A stretch of DNA of 32,179 nt, taken from positions 1-32,179 of the forward strand of contig JANQRQ010000272.1 of the NCBI GenBank assembly GCA_028284485.1, read 5' to 3'. Source of the stretch: Planctomycetaceae bacterium (lineage in GTDB: Bacteria > Planctomycetota > Planctomycetia > Planctomycetales > Planctomycetaceae). The number at the start of each line of letters is the position of its first letter. Position 1 is the stretch's first letter. This document shows, in pieces, positions 25,880 to 32,179 of this stretch. The notes under the pieces are model-generated. The model was not told the origin of the DNA and searched no databases. It saw nothing but the letters and a program-made list of their open reading frames with translations. The position numbers were made by a program, and so were the translations under genes.

Positions 25880-26353
25880 ATGAAAAGAGGACTGTTGTTC
25901 GCCTTGTCCGTTGCTGCCATGCTGATGCTGTCAACAACCGAGGCCCAAGCCAAGCGTCGTAGCTGCTACCAAAGTTCTTGCTACCAAAACGTGAGCTACA
26001 CGACGAGCTACACTTCCAGCTGTGGTTCTAGTTGTGGTTCGAGCTGTGGTACCAGTTGTGGTTCGAGCTGTGGCTCGAGCTGCTCCACAAGCTGCTGTGA
26101 ACCGGCCCCGACCTGTTGCGCACCGCAACCGAGTTGCTGTTCGCAGCAGTCCTGCTGCCAGTCCAGTTGCTGTGGCCAAACTTCGGGTTGCGCGATTTCG
26201 GGTGGTTGCTCAACCGGCGCGTGCGCGACCGGTGGTTGCTCCACGGGTGCTTGCTCCGTCGGTGGTACATCAAGTGCCGCTGCGCCTGAGTATGAAGATG
26301 CTCCCGCTCCTCCGCAAGAAGACGCTGCTCCGGCACCGGCACCGACCAACTAA
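25880..26353 (+). CDS. Cysteine-rich secreted repeat protein
   Basis: A 157-residue exported protein. Residues 1-24 are a clear signal peptide (LLFALSVAAMLMLSTTEAQA). The mature part has 23 cysteines: first SSC-YQN-type spacing, then six SCGSSCG-type triplet repeats, then five CC pairs (SCCEPAPTCCAP, SCCSQQSCC, SSCCGQ), then a GGCSTGAC repeat, and finally an acidic Ala/Pro tail (APEYEDAPAPPQED). There is no enzymatic domain. The cysteines should be oxidised outside the cytoplasm, forming disulfide cross-links, or bind metal. Planctomycete envelopes were described as protein-rich with abundant cystine, so an envelope structural role is plausible but inferred. AAGGAG lies five bases before the ATG. 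A strong terminator follows, so it is a single-gene transcript. Tandem 17-bp repeats precede it. Confidence 0.82.
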   Translation: MKRGLLFALSVAAMLMLSTTEAQAKRRSCYQSSCYQNVSYTTSYTSSCGSSCGSSCGTSCGSSCGSSCSTSCCEPAPTCCAPQPSCCSQQSCCQSSCCGQTSGCAISGGCSTGACATGGCSTGACSVGGTSSAAAPEYEDAPAPPQEDAAPAPAPTN

Positions 26354-26396
26354 GTTGGTGTGAATACTGAATGATTCGTTGCGAATCAAAATACAG

Positions 26397-26440
26397 AAGG
26401 ATCGGCAAGACACATCGTTTTGCCGGTCCTTTTTCTTTTG
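26397..26440 (+). terminator. Intrinsic terminator after the Cys-rich gene
   Basis: AAGGATCGGCAA pairs with TTGCCGGTCCTT (one G-U pair) across a short loop and runs into TTTTTCTTTT. It lies about 45 bp past the stop codon. Confidence 0.85.
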
Positions 26441-26611
26441 AGTATCGCATCTGCCGCGATGTGACTCAGAGACCGACAAAAATGCCGGACGTATTTGCAG
26501 ATGTGTTTGGTTACGGTCGGAGTGACGTTGGTGTAGAATCAGTTTGCAAGCGACATCGCGTGTCTCGATGTTGCCATCATTTTGTGACGATTTCACGGTG
26601 AGTTGACTATC

Positions 26612-28195
26612 ATGAGCGCACAATCGGTTTTACTGGCAGGCGAATGGGCAACATCCGCAGGAACATCGACGTTTCAGGCGGCAAACCCGGCAACGCGTGA
26701 AGCGCTGCCGGACGCGTATCCTGTCAGTCCTTGGGACGAGATTGAACGTGCAATTCGATCGGCACACGAAGCTTCCAAGACGATGCGCGGCTGGCCGGGA
26801 GAACGGTTCGCCGGGTTCTTAGAAGCCTATGCCGACGGCATCGAAGCACGGACCGACGACTTGGTTGAAATGGCTGCCGCGGAAACAGCGCTACCGGCCG
26901 AACCACGATTGCGCAATGTCGAGCTTCCGCGAACAACGAACCAACTGCGGTTAGCAGCCGCTGCCGCACGTGACGGGTCGTGGACAACTCCTACGATCGA
27001 TAGCGCCAACAATATTCGATCACTGTATGGTCCCATTGGTCCGGTGGCGGTATTCGGTCCGAATAACTTTCCGTTTGCATTCAATAGCATTGCGGGTGGA
27101 GATTTTGCGGCAGCTGTGGCGGCGGGTAATCCGGTGATTGCCAAGGGGCATTCGTCGCATCCCGGTACGACACGCATCTTCGGCGAGGTTGCGTTGTCGG
27201 CGGCGCAATCTGCGGAAATGCCTGCCGGGTTTATTCAATTGATTTACCGGACCAGTCATGAAGATGGCGCTCGTTTCGTATCGCACCCGCTGATGGGGGC
27301 CACCGGCTACACCGGGTCGCGCCAGGCTGGACTTGTTTTGAAAGAGGCGGCGGACCGGGCCGGCAAACCGATTTATCTGGAATTGTCGAGTATCAATCCG
27401 GTGATTGTCTTGCCGGGTGTCCTACAAGAAAGATTCGATGACGTCGTCGAGCAGTTTTGTACGAGTTGCCTGATGGGCACGGGGCAGTTCTGTACGAACC
27501 CCGGATTGGTGGTATTGGTCGACAACGACAAGTCGCGCGAATTCGTCACGGCCGTCGCCGATCGTTTTCAAAACGCTCCCGTGGGTACGATGTTGGGAGA
27601 AGGCGTCGAGCGCAGCTTTCAAGAAGGAGTCAAGGCCATTCAGGCTGCCGGGGCGACGTTGGTGACTGGTGGTGAGGCGGGAGGCGGCACGGGATTCTCA
27701 TGCCAGAATACTCTGTTGCAAGTCGACGGGAATACCTTTCTTGGAAACTCCGAGGCTTTGCAGACCGAGGCGTTCGGTAATGGTTCGCTCATGGTGATTG
27801 CACAAGATGCCGAGCAATTGGTTGCGATTGCCGATGGATTCGAGGGTAACTTGACCGGCTGTATCTACAGTGCCAACGATGGCAGCGACGACAGTTTGTA
27901 CGACCAAGTTGCCCCGGCGCTACGGTCCTGTGTCGGGCGTTTGTTGAACGATACGATGCCGACCGGCGTGGCGGTTTCACCGGCGATGAACCACGGCGGT
28001 CCGTTTCCCGCAACCGGACATCCGGCGTTTACTGCGGTGGGAATCCCGGCATCGATTCACCGGTTCTCCATGCTGCAGTGTTACGACAAGGTTCGTGCTC
28101 ATCGTTTGCCCGCAGCGTTACAGGATAAGAACCCGACTGGTTCCGTTTGGCGGTTCATTGACGGAACTTGGAGCCAAGCCGACGTGGGTAGCTAG
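26612..28195 (+). CDS. Aldehyde dehydrogenase, 2,5-dioxovalerate type
   Basis: A 527-residue NAD(P)-dependent aldehyde dehydrogenase. The closest match from memory is alpha-ketoglutaric semialdehyde (2,5-dioxovalerate) dehydrogenase, which oxidises the semialdehyde to 2-oxoglutarate at the end of pentose, sugar-acid and hydroxyproline breakdown. Visible residues are Asn152 in GPNNFPFAF, Lys178 in AKGHSSHPGT (the GHSSHP version is typical of this subfamily), the GYTGS loop (232-236), the general base Glu257 (YLELSS) and the nucleophile Cys294 (GQFCTNPG). The ATG at 26612 has GGTGAG at a fair distance; the TTG at 26603 is the alternative. No pathway partner (dehydratase, sugar-acid enzymes) is adjacent. 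The stop codon TAG is the first three bases of repeat R7. Confidence 0.88.
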   Translation: MSAQSVLLAGEWATSAGTSTFQAANPATREALPDAYPVSPWDEIERAIRSAHEASKTMRGWPGERFAGFLEAYADGIEARTDDLVEMAAAETALPAEPRLRNVELPRTTNQLRLAAAAARDGSWTTPTIDSANNIRSLYGPIGPVAVFGPNNFPFAFNSIAGGDFAAAVAAGNPVIAKGHSSHPGTTRIFGEVALSAAQSAEMPAGFIQLIYRTSHEDGARFVSHPLMGATGYTGSRQAGLVLKEAADRAGKPIYLELSSINPVIVLPGVLQERFDDVVEQFCTSCLMGTGQFCTNPGLVVLVDNDKSREFVTAVADRFQNAPVGTMLGEGVERSFQEGVKAIQAAGATLVTGGEAGGGTGFSCQNTLLQVDGNTFLGNSEALQTEAFGNGSLMVIAQDAEQLVAIADGFEGNLTGCIYSANDGSDDSLYDQVAPALRSCVGRLLNDTMPTGVAVSPAMNHGGPFPATGHPAFTAVGIPASIHRFSMLQCYDKVRAHRLPAALQDKNPTGSVWRFIDGTWSQADVGS

Positions 28196-28303
28196 AGCGG
28201 TTTACTCTTTCTCGAGGGCGTTTTTGGCTCGCGGGGACCTGCCATCCTATTACCAAACGCGATTTTCATGGCCACGAGTCCGCGTAATACGCTGTAACGA
28301 ATT
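28193..28303 (+). repeat. R7 dispersed repeat, copy 2
   Basis: It starts TAGAGCGGTTTACTC, contains AAACGCGATTTTCATGGCCA and CGCGTAATACGCTG, and aligns with 9775-9880. It fills the gap between the convergent aldehyde dehydrogenase and amidotransferase genes and supplies the TAG stop of the former. Confidence 0.7.
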
Positions 28304-28319
28304 GAACTTGCTGCGCGCC

Positions 28320-29069
28320 TCATTGATTCGCCAGTTGGCGGCATTGTGCGGCCATGCGATCAAGCAGTTCAAACAGCGCGGCATGGCAGTCGCCGAGAAA
28401 CTTGCAGCCCTCAAGCATTTGTTCGCCGGGTTGAACGTGGGTTGACGGGACCAATTCGTCGCCGCAATGTTCGATCATGCTGCGGATCGATTGTTCGTTC
28501 ATCTCCAGATGAAACTGCAACGCAACCACCCGGCTTTCAAAATCGAACGACTGGTTCGTGCACGCTTCACTGCGCATGGTTTGGCGAGCGCCGGCGGGGA
28601 TGTCATACGTTTGTCCATGCCAATGAAAGACGGTCAGGTCGTCAGGAAATGCTTCGAACAGGGGTGACGCATTCGTGGAAGCAACTCGCGAAATGGGAAA
28701 CCAGCCGATTTCCGCTTCTGCATTTGGTTTCACGGTCGCGCCCAATGCCTCGGCGACGAGTTGAGCACCGAAGCAAATTCCCAACACCGTTTTTCCAGCA
28801 TCAATGGCCTGACGAATGTGGGATTTCTCTGTTTCAAGCCAGGCATGATTTGTTGTGTCGTGCACGCTCATCGGGCCCCCCATGACGAAGAGCCAGTCGT
28901 AGTCAGCACGGTCAGGTGGCCTGTCGCCGGAGTACCAGTGCGTACCAGCCAGGGCGTGCCCGCGCTCCCGAACCCAGGTTTCGATTTCGGCGAGACCTTC
29001 GAAAGGCGCATGTTGAAAGAAATGGAGTCGAAGTTTGCTCGTCGAATTGAGTTCACACGAATCGGTCAT
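28320..29069 (-). CDS. Class I glutamine amidotransferase domain protein
   Basis: A 249-residue stand-alone amidotransferase domain of the GMP-synthase-like group. The triad is present: the nucleophile Cys99 in LGICFGAQ, and His187 and Glu189 in LQFHLE. WLFVMGGPMSVHD (59-71) forms the oxyanion strand and FHWHGQTYDIP (148-158) is a family signature. Such proteins hydrolyse glutamine or related gamma-glutamyl compounds; without a fused synthase domain the acceptor is unknown. The extra C-terminal 50 residues after the triad are helical and polar. The ATG at 29067-29069 has GGGAGGG directly upstream. No partner gene is adjacent. It is convergent with the aldehyde dehydrogenase gene. Confidence 0.88.
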   Translation of the reverse strand: MTDSCELNSTSKLRLHFFQHAPFEGLAEIETWVRERGHALAGTHWYSGDRPPDRADYDWLFVMGGPMSVHDTTNHAWLETEKSHIRQAIDAGKTVLGICFGAQLVAEALGATVKPNAEAEIGWFPISRVASTNASPLFEAFPDDLTVFHWHGQTYDIPAGARQTMRSEACTNQSFDFESRVVALQFHLEMNEQSIRSMIEHCGDELVPSTHVQPGEQMLEGCKFLGDCHAALFELLDRMAAQCRQLANQ

Positions 29070-29746
29070 CGGCCCTCCCTGAACGTGCTTTTGTTTATAA
29101 CGAAAACTGTGCCACCCCCAAGACCCATCCGCGAATCGCGGCTTTGCGTTCCGCCGGCCATCTCCAGCCGCGTGGTGTGTCGATTGTATCGTCTGTTCCG
29201 ATTATCCCGGTTGTTCTGGTTTTCGCAAAGGTATGGGATTTGCGAATTATCACGATTGCATGGGGCAATGGCCGCACAGACGGATTGCGACGACCGATTG
29301 AGGAAACGACCTAAGCGATTGCGAAATCATCGGTTCCAGCCGGAAGGATCGTGGCCCGAAGCCTGAGGAAACGGGCCGATGAGACATGCCCTGGCAGCAT
29401 GACTGTTTAGAATTTTGATCAAAACCTGTAAAGCCGCGCCAATCGGTGTGATCGTTAATCCCCGCAGGATGGGTACAACCGGTCGATCATTAAAATGCGC
29501 GAAATCGTTGTAACCCGCAGACGGGCTGCCATGTTGAAACGATTGTAGCGGTCGCAACAGTCGACCGGCTTGTGCCAATGGCATGGGATCTGCCTTTTCT
29601 TCGTGTCGTTCCGAAAACGACGGTCATGGCGACTGTCGGGATGATTCGAGTGATCAACGCAGAGAGCGAAGCGTGGATGGAGTAGAGACCATCCTTTTCA
29701 TTCGGCGGCCACCGGATGAATGCCGCACGCGGCTCTGAGTTCCTTG
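29070..29746. other. Long intergenic stretch without a recognised gene
   Basis: About 680 bp upstream of both the amidotransferase (-) and the pilin-like gene (+). The frames are short, overlapping on both strands and without protein-like features. None of families R1-R9 occurs here. A promoter for the amidotransferase should lie at its left edge. Confidence 0.4.
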
Positions 29747-29776
29747 GGGGCCGGCTGGTTCGCGCCGCCGGCCCCC
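29747..29776. other. GC-rich perfect hairpin
   Basis: GGGGGCCGGC (29747-29756) pairs fully with GCCGGCCCCC (29767-29776). There is no T-run on either strand, so it is not a standard intrinsic terminator. A second hairpin (GGAGGCC with GGCCTTCC) lies at about 29837-29856. Confidence 0.5.
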
Positions 29777-29930
29777 CGTGAATACAACTGGAATTTCTTT
29801 GCGCGGTATGAGCGGCCTTCATACGGCGCGAGTCAGGGAGGCCAAGGTCGGCCTTCCTCGAATGGAGAGTTACCAAGTGGTGAGACGAGAGGATCAGGCT
29901 CGTTTCACAACATCTTGTAATTCTCAAGTT

Positions 29931-30010
29931 CATAGCCGTTCGTGGCTATGGCGGACGACGTGAGTCTTCAAAGACTGGGGACGATCATCATCCTTTGCCA
30001 CATTGGCAAA
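29931..30010 (+). promoter_or_regulatory. Candidate structured leader of the pilin-like gene
   Basis: Three hairpins follow one another: CATAGCC/GGCTATG (29931-29950), AGTCTTCAAAGACT (29963-29976) and TTTGCCA-CAT-TGGCAAA (29994-30010). The start codon is 37 bp further on, behind GCGAAAGG. The cluster does not match a riboswitch class I know. It may be a leader that controls translation or stability, or a set of chance hairpins. Confidence 0.35.
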
Positions 30011-30046
30011 CGCAACAGGAACTTTTAGCGCGAAAGGTATTCATCA

Positions 30047-30373
30047 ATGTTGAAACAACTTTGGAACGACGAAAACGGCGTCATTTTGTCAGCGGAAATT
30101 GTGTTGATCGGAACGATCTTAATTGTCGGAATGGTTGTCGGATTGACAGAACTGCAATGCGCCGTTGTGCAAGAACTTAACGACTTGGGCGAGGCGATTG
30201 GCGCGCTTAATCAGTCCTATCAGATCAGCTCATTGGCGTCGTTCAAGCGTGGTGGTGGGATTAAGGGATCAACGTTCGGATCGGTATTCATCGACCATCT
30301 CGATGCCTGCGATGGAAACGAATGTGCCGTAGTTTGCGTGTTCGCACCACGAGGCGAGTTTCGCAAATTCTAA
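30047..30373 (+). CDS. Small pilin-like membrane protein
   Basis: A 108-residue protein. After a short polar start (MLKQLWNDENG) comes one long hydrophobic helix beginning VILSAEIVLIGTILIVGMVV, the layout of type IV/Flp-like prepilins: a Gly before the helix and a Glu near position 6 of the mature form. Cleavage by a prepilin peptidase after Gly11 is inferred. The soluble part contains ELNDLGEAIGALNQSYQ, which closely matches NEELEDIGSAFGSVNQSYR in the partial gene at the right edge, so the two are paralogues. Two or more cysteines (CDGNECAVVC) could form disulfides. The ATG has GAAAGG about ten bases upstream. A perfect terminator follows, so it is a single-gene unit. No pilus assembly genes are in the window. 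Confidence 0.72.
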   Translation: MLKQLWNDENGVILSAEIVLIGTILIVGMVVGLTELQCAVVQELNDLGEAIGALNQSYQISSLASFKRGGGIKGSTFGSVFIDHLDACDGNECAVVCVFAPRGEFRKF

Positions 30374-30423
30374 ATCGATCGAGACGTTTCCTATCAAACT
30401 CAACACGAAACAAGAATAGAACG

Positions 30424-30463
30424 CTGCTTCGGATTGATTCCCTAATCCGAAGCAGTTTTTCTT
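30424..30463 (+). terminator. Intrinsic terminator after the pilin-like gene
   Basis: CTGCTTCGGATT (30424-30435) pairs perfectly with AATCCGAAGCAG (30444-30455) over an 8-base loop and is followed by TTTTTCTT. It is the strongest plus-strand terminator in the window. The remaining bases to 30697 carry nothing recognised. Confidence 0.93.
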
Positions 30464-30697
30464 CGTATATTGACGGAGTTTCGGCGTAGTTCGTTAGGAA
30501 CGTCGAATCGCCTTGGTCAACAGTCGAATCGATGATGGCTTGGCGAAGCAGGCGATTCGAGGGTTCTTCACAATTGTCATGTCGACCAAGCATGTCTTAA
30601 CATGACGCCACCGATGACTTCCTGACTTGTGGGAGTGCTTCGCGATGGTCGTCGACTAATCAGTACCATCACAATTTTGAGATCGTAAGGGGCTGGT

Positions 30698-31510
30698 GTG
30701 GATCCGGCAGAACTCGAAACTCCCCAACGTCGGGATGGGCGAACAATCGCTGTCATGCCGGCCTACAACGCCGCGAACACATTGGAATCGACGGTTCGAG
30801 ATATACCGCAAGGTGCCGTCGATGAAATCATACTGGTCGATGATCATAGCAGTGATGACACAGTCTCTGTTGCTCGACAATTGGGCCTGACCGTCGTCGA
30901 GCACGACAAAAACCTGGGCTATGGCGGAAACCAAAAGACCTGCTACCAGCATGCGCTTGAGGCCGGCGCCGACTATGTCGTCATGATTCATCCCGATTAT
31001 CAGTATGACAGCCGGTTAGTTCCGGTTGTGGTTGAAATTCTGAAACTCGGCGTCTGCGATTGTGTTTTGGGGTCACGCATTCGAACTCGACGCGAAGCAA
31101 TCGCCGGTGGCATGCCCCGATATAAGTATCTCGCCAATCGATTGCTGACTATCGTCGAGAACATGGCGTTAGGTCAAAACCTGGGGGATTTTCATAGTGG
31201 GTTCCGCGCCTATCGACGCGAAGTGCTCGAAACGATTCCCTTTGAGGCCAACTCGGACGACTTTGTTTTCGACAGCCAGTTCTTGGCGCAAGTCGTCTAT
31301 TTTGGTTTCAAACTGGGTGATGTACCGGTGCCTGTGCGGTATTTTCGCGAAGCTTCCAGCATCAGCTTCCGGCGGAGTATCCGTTACGGTTCGCTAACAC
31401 TTGGTGTACTCGTGCGATTCTGGTTACATCGACTTGGCCTCCTTAGGTCGCGTTTATTCGAGCGCCCGACAAACGAGCCTGTTGTGACGAGCGATCGTGA
31501 ATCAGAGTAG
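30698..31510 (+). CDS. Family 2 glycosyltransferase, dolichyl-phosphate-mannose-synthase-like
   Basis: A 270-residue GT-A fold enzyme that transfers a sugar from a nucleotide donor, probably to a lipid carrier or glycan. The N-terminal strand [12 protein letters not shown] (18-29), VDDHSSDDT (47-55), the YGGNQ segment (75-79) and the acidic IHPDYQYD (97-104, at the DxD position) are family marks, followed by [16 protein letters not shown] and [15 protein letters not shown]. It lacks the C-terminal transmembrane helices some relatives have; the tail [11 protein letters not shown] is only moderately hydrophobic. The start is GTG at 30698 with AAGGGG five bases upstream. It is separated from the pilin-like gene by a terminator, so it has its own promoter. 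Acceptor and sugar are unknown. Confidence 0.88.
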   Translation: MDPAELETPQRRDGRTIAVMPAYNAANTLESTVRDIPQGAVDEIILVDDHSSDDTVSVARQLGLTVVEHDKNLGYGGNQKTCYQHALEAGADYVVMIHPDYQYDSRLVPVVVEILKLGVCDCVLGSRIRTRREAIAGGMPRYKYLANRLLTIVENMALGQNLGDFHSGFRAYRREVLETIPFEANSDDFVFDSQFLAQVVYFGFKLGDVPVPVRYFREASSISFRRSIRYGSLTLGVLVRFWLHRLGLLRSRLFERPTNEPVVTSDRESE

Positions 31511-31610
31511 TCGATCGATCGGCGGACGGCCGGCGGATTTGATGTTACTCCTCATGCGCGAGGCTTGTTCGCAGAACTGTGTCCGTCCCTCGTTCTCGGG
31601 TCGGGACAAC

Positions 31611-31646
31611 AAAAAAGCCTCACTGTCACACCGACAGTGAGGCTTT
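31611..31646 (-). terminator. Intrinsic terminator on the minus strand
   Basis: On the minus strand AAAGCCTCACTGTC pairs perfectly with GACAGTGAGGCTTT across five bases and ends in six T. On the plus strand the T-run is only three, so it mainly serves minus-strand transcripts: the candidate RNA at 31648-31784 and possibly the pilin-like gene further right. Confidence 0.9.
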
Positions 31647-31647
31647 G

Positions 31648-31784
31648 ATCCTGGTACGCGAGTTTTCAAGCGTTCCTCAAATATGATGAGGCCGGAGGAA
31701 TGCTCGCGTTCGTCCAATGGTTTCCTGGCGATGCAACATCGTGCAGTATTTGGATGAACGATGTTCAGCAAAGCGTACCAGGAT
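31648..31784 (-). ncRNA. Candidate structured RNA, three-way junction
   Basis: Read on the minus strand, ATCCTGGTACGC opens and GCGTACCAGGAT closes a perfect 12-bp stem 137 bases overall. Inside are two further helices: AACATCGT/ACGATGTT (plus-strand 31758-31765 with 31735-31742) and a hairpin GCATTCCTC/GAGGAACGC (31695-31703 with 31670-31678), possibly extended by CGCGAG/CTCGCG, which would compete with the end of the closing stem. One base later the strong minus-strand terminator begins. Nested helices plus terminator suggest an RNA that acts as such, either independent or as the 3' part of the pilin-like transcript. It does not fit 5S, SRP, tmRNA or 6S signatures that I know. An overlapping short open frame is unlike a protein. 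Confidence 0.45.
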
Positions 31785-31865
31785 GAATTCCTACTATGTG
31801 AACTTCGCCGCCAGTCGTTTTGAGAGGCATGTTGACTTGCCGCGGCGAAGATTGACCTGGTGGAA

Positions 31866-31910
31866 GATGCGAATGCCTTTCAGATGTTGAATATATGTGG
31901 CATTCGCATC
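31866..31910. other. Perfect 12-bp inverted repeat, 21-base loop
   Basis: GATGCGAATGCC (31866-31877) and GGCATTCGCATC (31899-31910) pair fully. It lies 65 bp past the stop of the partial pilin-like gene on its strand. There is no T-run. It could be an RNA-stabilising 3' hairpin or a protein-binding site. Confidence 0.5.
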
Positions 31911-31974
31911 ATTCCATGACTCGGGTCACAGCATCTTGCTGTTGATTATGGCTTTCCTTGGTGATCGGGGCGGT

Positions 31975-32179
31975 TTAGTAGTTGTACTTTCCTCGTTCGC
32001 CCCGAATCGGCGTGTCGCAGGTGATGTCGTACTCACCGTCGCAGTCGTCGGCGTGGTCCTTGAAGCGGCTGCCGTTGACTCGGCCCTTGTGTCCGGCGAG
32101 TCCAGAGTAGCGGTAGCTTTGGTTGACGCTACCGAAGGCCGACCCGATGTCTTCCAGTTCTTCGTTGACACTGTTGGCG
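31975..32179 (-). CDS. Pilin-like protein, 3' part only (cut by window edge)
   Basis: The last 67 codons of a gene that continues beyond the right edge; the stop is TAA at 31975-31977. The visible sequence includes VNEELEDIGSAFGSVNQSYR, then a glycine- and lysine-containing stretch, DHADDCDGEYDITCDTP with two cysteines, and the end RGERGKYNY. It aligns with the C-terminal two thirds of the 30047 gene (QELNDLGEAIGALNQSYQ, and DHLDACDGNE for DHADDCDGE). The missing 5' part should encode a short leader and one hydrophobic helix. It reads toward the glycosyltransferase gene. The role is inferred from the paralogue only. Confidence 0.7.
   Translation of the reverse strand, partial: ANSVNEELEDIGSAFGSVNQSYRYSGLAGHKGRVNGSRFKDHADDCDGEYDITCDTPIRGERGKYNY

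Noticed and set aside
26008..26349. Minus-strand frame with PQLE repeats opposite the Cys-rich gene
   Set aside because: The repeats are the complement of the SCGSSCG codons. The plus strand has a signal peptide, ribosome site and terminator.
28761..29366. 201-codon plus-strand frame opposite the amidotransferase
   Set aside because: It is antisense to an enzyme with an intact catalytic triad and has no recognisable content.
31648..31784. Reading the 31648-31784 element as 5S rRNA or a miniature transposon
   Set aside because: The closing stem and three-way junction recall 5S, but the conserved loop sequence and arm order do not fit. No target duplication flanks the inverted ends and a terminator adjoins one side, so a mobile element is less likely.
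31926..32171. Complete-looking minus-strand frame at the right edge
   Set aside because: It is in a different frame from the one encoding the pilin-like homology and has a low-complexity Thr/Ser composition; the homologous frame is open to the edge.

Overview
The window looks like chromosomal DNA from a planctomycete, probably of the Pirellula/Blastopirellula type. The evidence is a Tat-exported DUF1552 protein next to a secreted cytochrome-c-like DUF1587/1592/1588/1585 protein, an ECF sigma factor fused to a multi-pass membrane domain, secreted leucine-rich-repeat proteins, a cysteine-rich secreted protein and small pilin-like proteins. It also carries a heavy load of dispersed palindromic repeats between genes. 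I saw no rRNA or tRNA gene, CRISPR array, transposase, integrase or phage gene. Most coding is exported or membrane protein plus housekeeping enzymes.

Layout. 1-4.1 kb: a small lipoprotein (-) and two secreted LRR proteins (+); the larger is two copies of the module that forms the smaller. 4.7-9.7 kb (-): DUF1552 and DUF1592 partners with a 3-bp gap, then the ECF/membrane fusion. 10.1-12.9 kb (+): two tandem paralogous four-helix membrane proteins, each preceded by the same palindrome pair, then a type II NADH dehydrogenase. 13.1-14.4 kb (-): an RhlE-like DEAD-box helicase. 14.9-18.3 kb (+): a secreted beta-helix protein, a translationally coupled secreted protein and a single-pass repeat protein. 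18.3-21.0 kb: repeat islands around a secreted nitrilase-family enzyme. 21.0-22.9 kb (-): a PhoD-type phosphatase. 23.2-28.2 kb (+): a small membrane protein, ligA, a Cys-rich secreted protein and an aldehyde dehydrogenase of the 2,5-dioxovalerate type. 28.3-29.1 kb (-): a class I glutamine amidotransferase. 30.0-31.5 kb (+): a small pilin-like protein and a family 2 glycosyltransferase. The right edge holds the 3' end of a second pilin-like gene (-), and downstream of it a candidate structured RNA ending in an intrinsic terminator.

Repeat families, named here for use below: R1, palindrome GTGCGTGC-TT-GCACGCAC, often as inverted pairs; R2, ATTCCCGC-GNAG-GCGGGAAT; R3, ACAGACATTCCTGTCTGT; R4, a CACGCGAAGCCGC block followed by ACAGGAT hairpins; R5, GGCTCAGCGGGAGCTTCGCC; R6, GGTAACCCGACRCGT; R7, a ~110-bp unit starting TAGAGCGGT; R8, GCTAGCC/GGCTAGC pairs; R9, a GGGGAC...GTCCCC pair. 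R4, R2 and R5 are assembled into two ~300-bp direct copies on either side of the nitrilase gene.

The most interesting items are the candidate three-way-junction RNA at the right end, the paired pilin-like genes, the modular repeat islands (one repeat pair apparently co-duplicated with a membrane-protein gene, another inside a coding 5' end), the 23-cysteine exported protein and the ECF/membrane fusion. I did not find a clear multi-gene novel defence or biosynthetic system.
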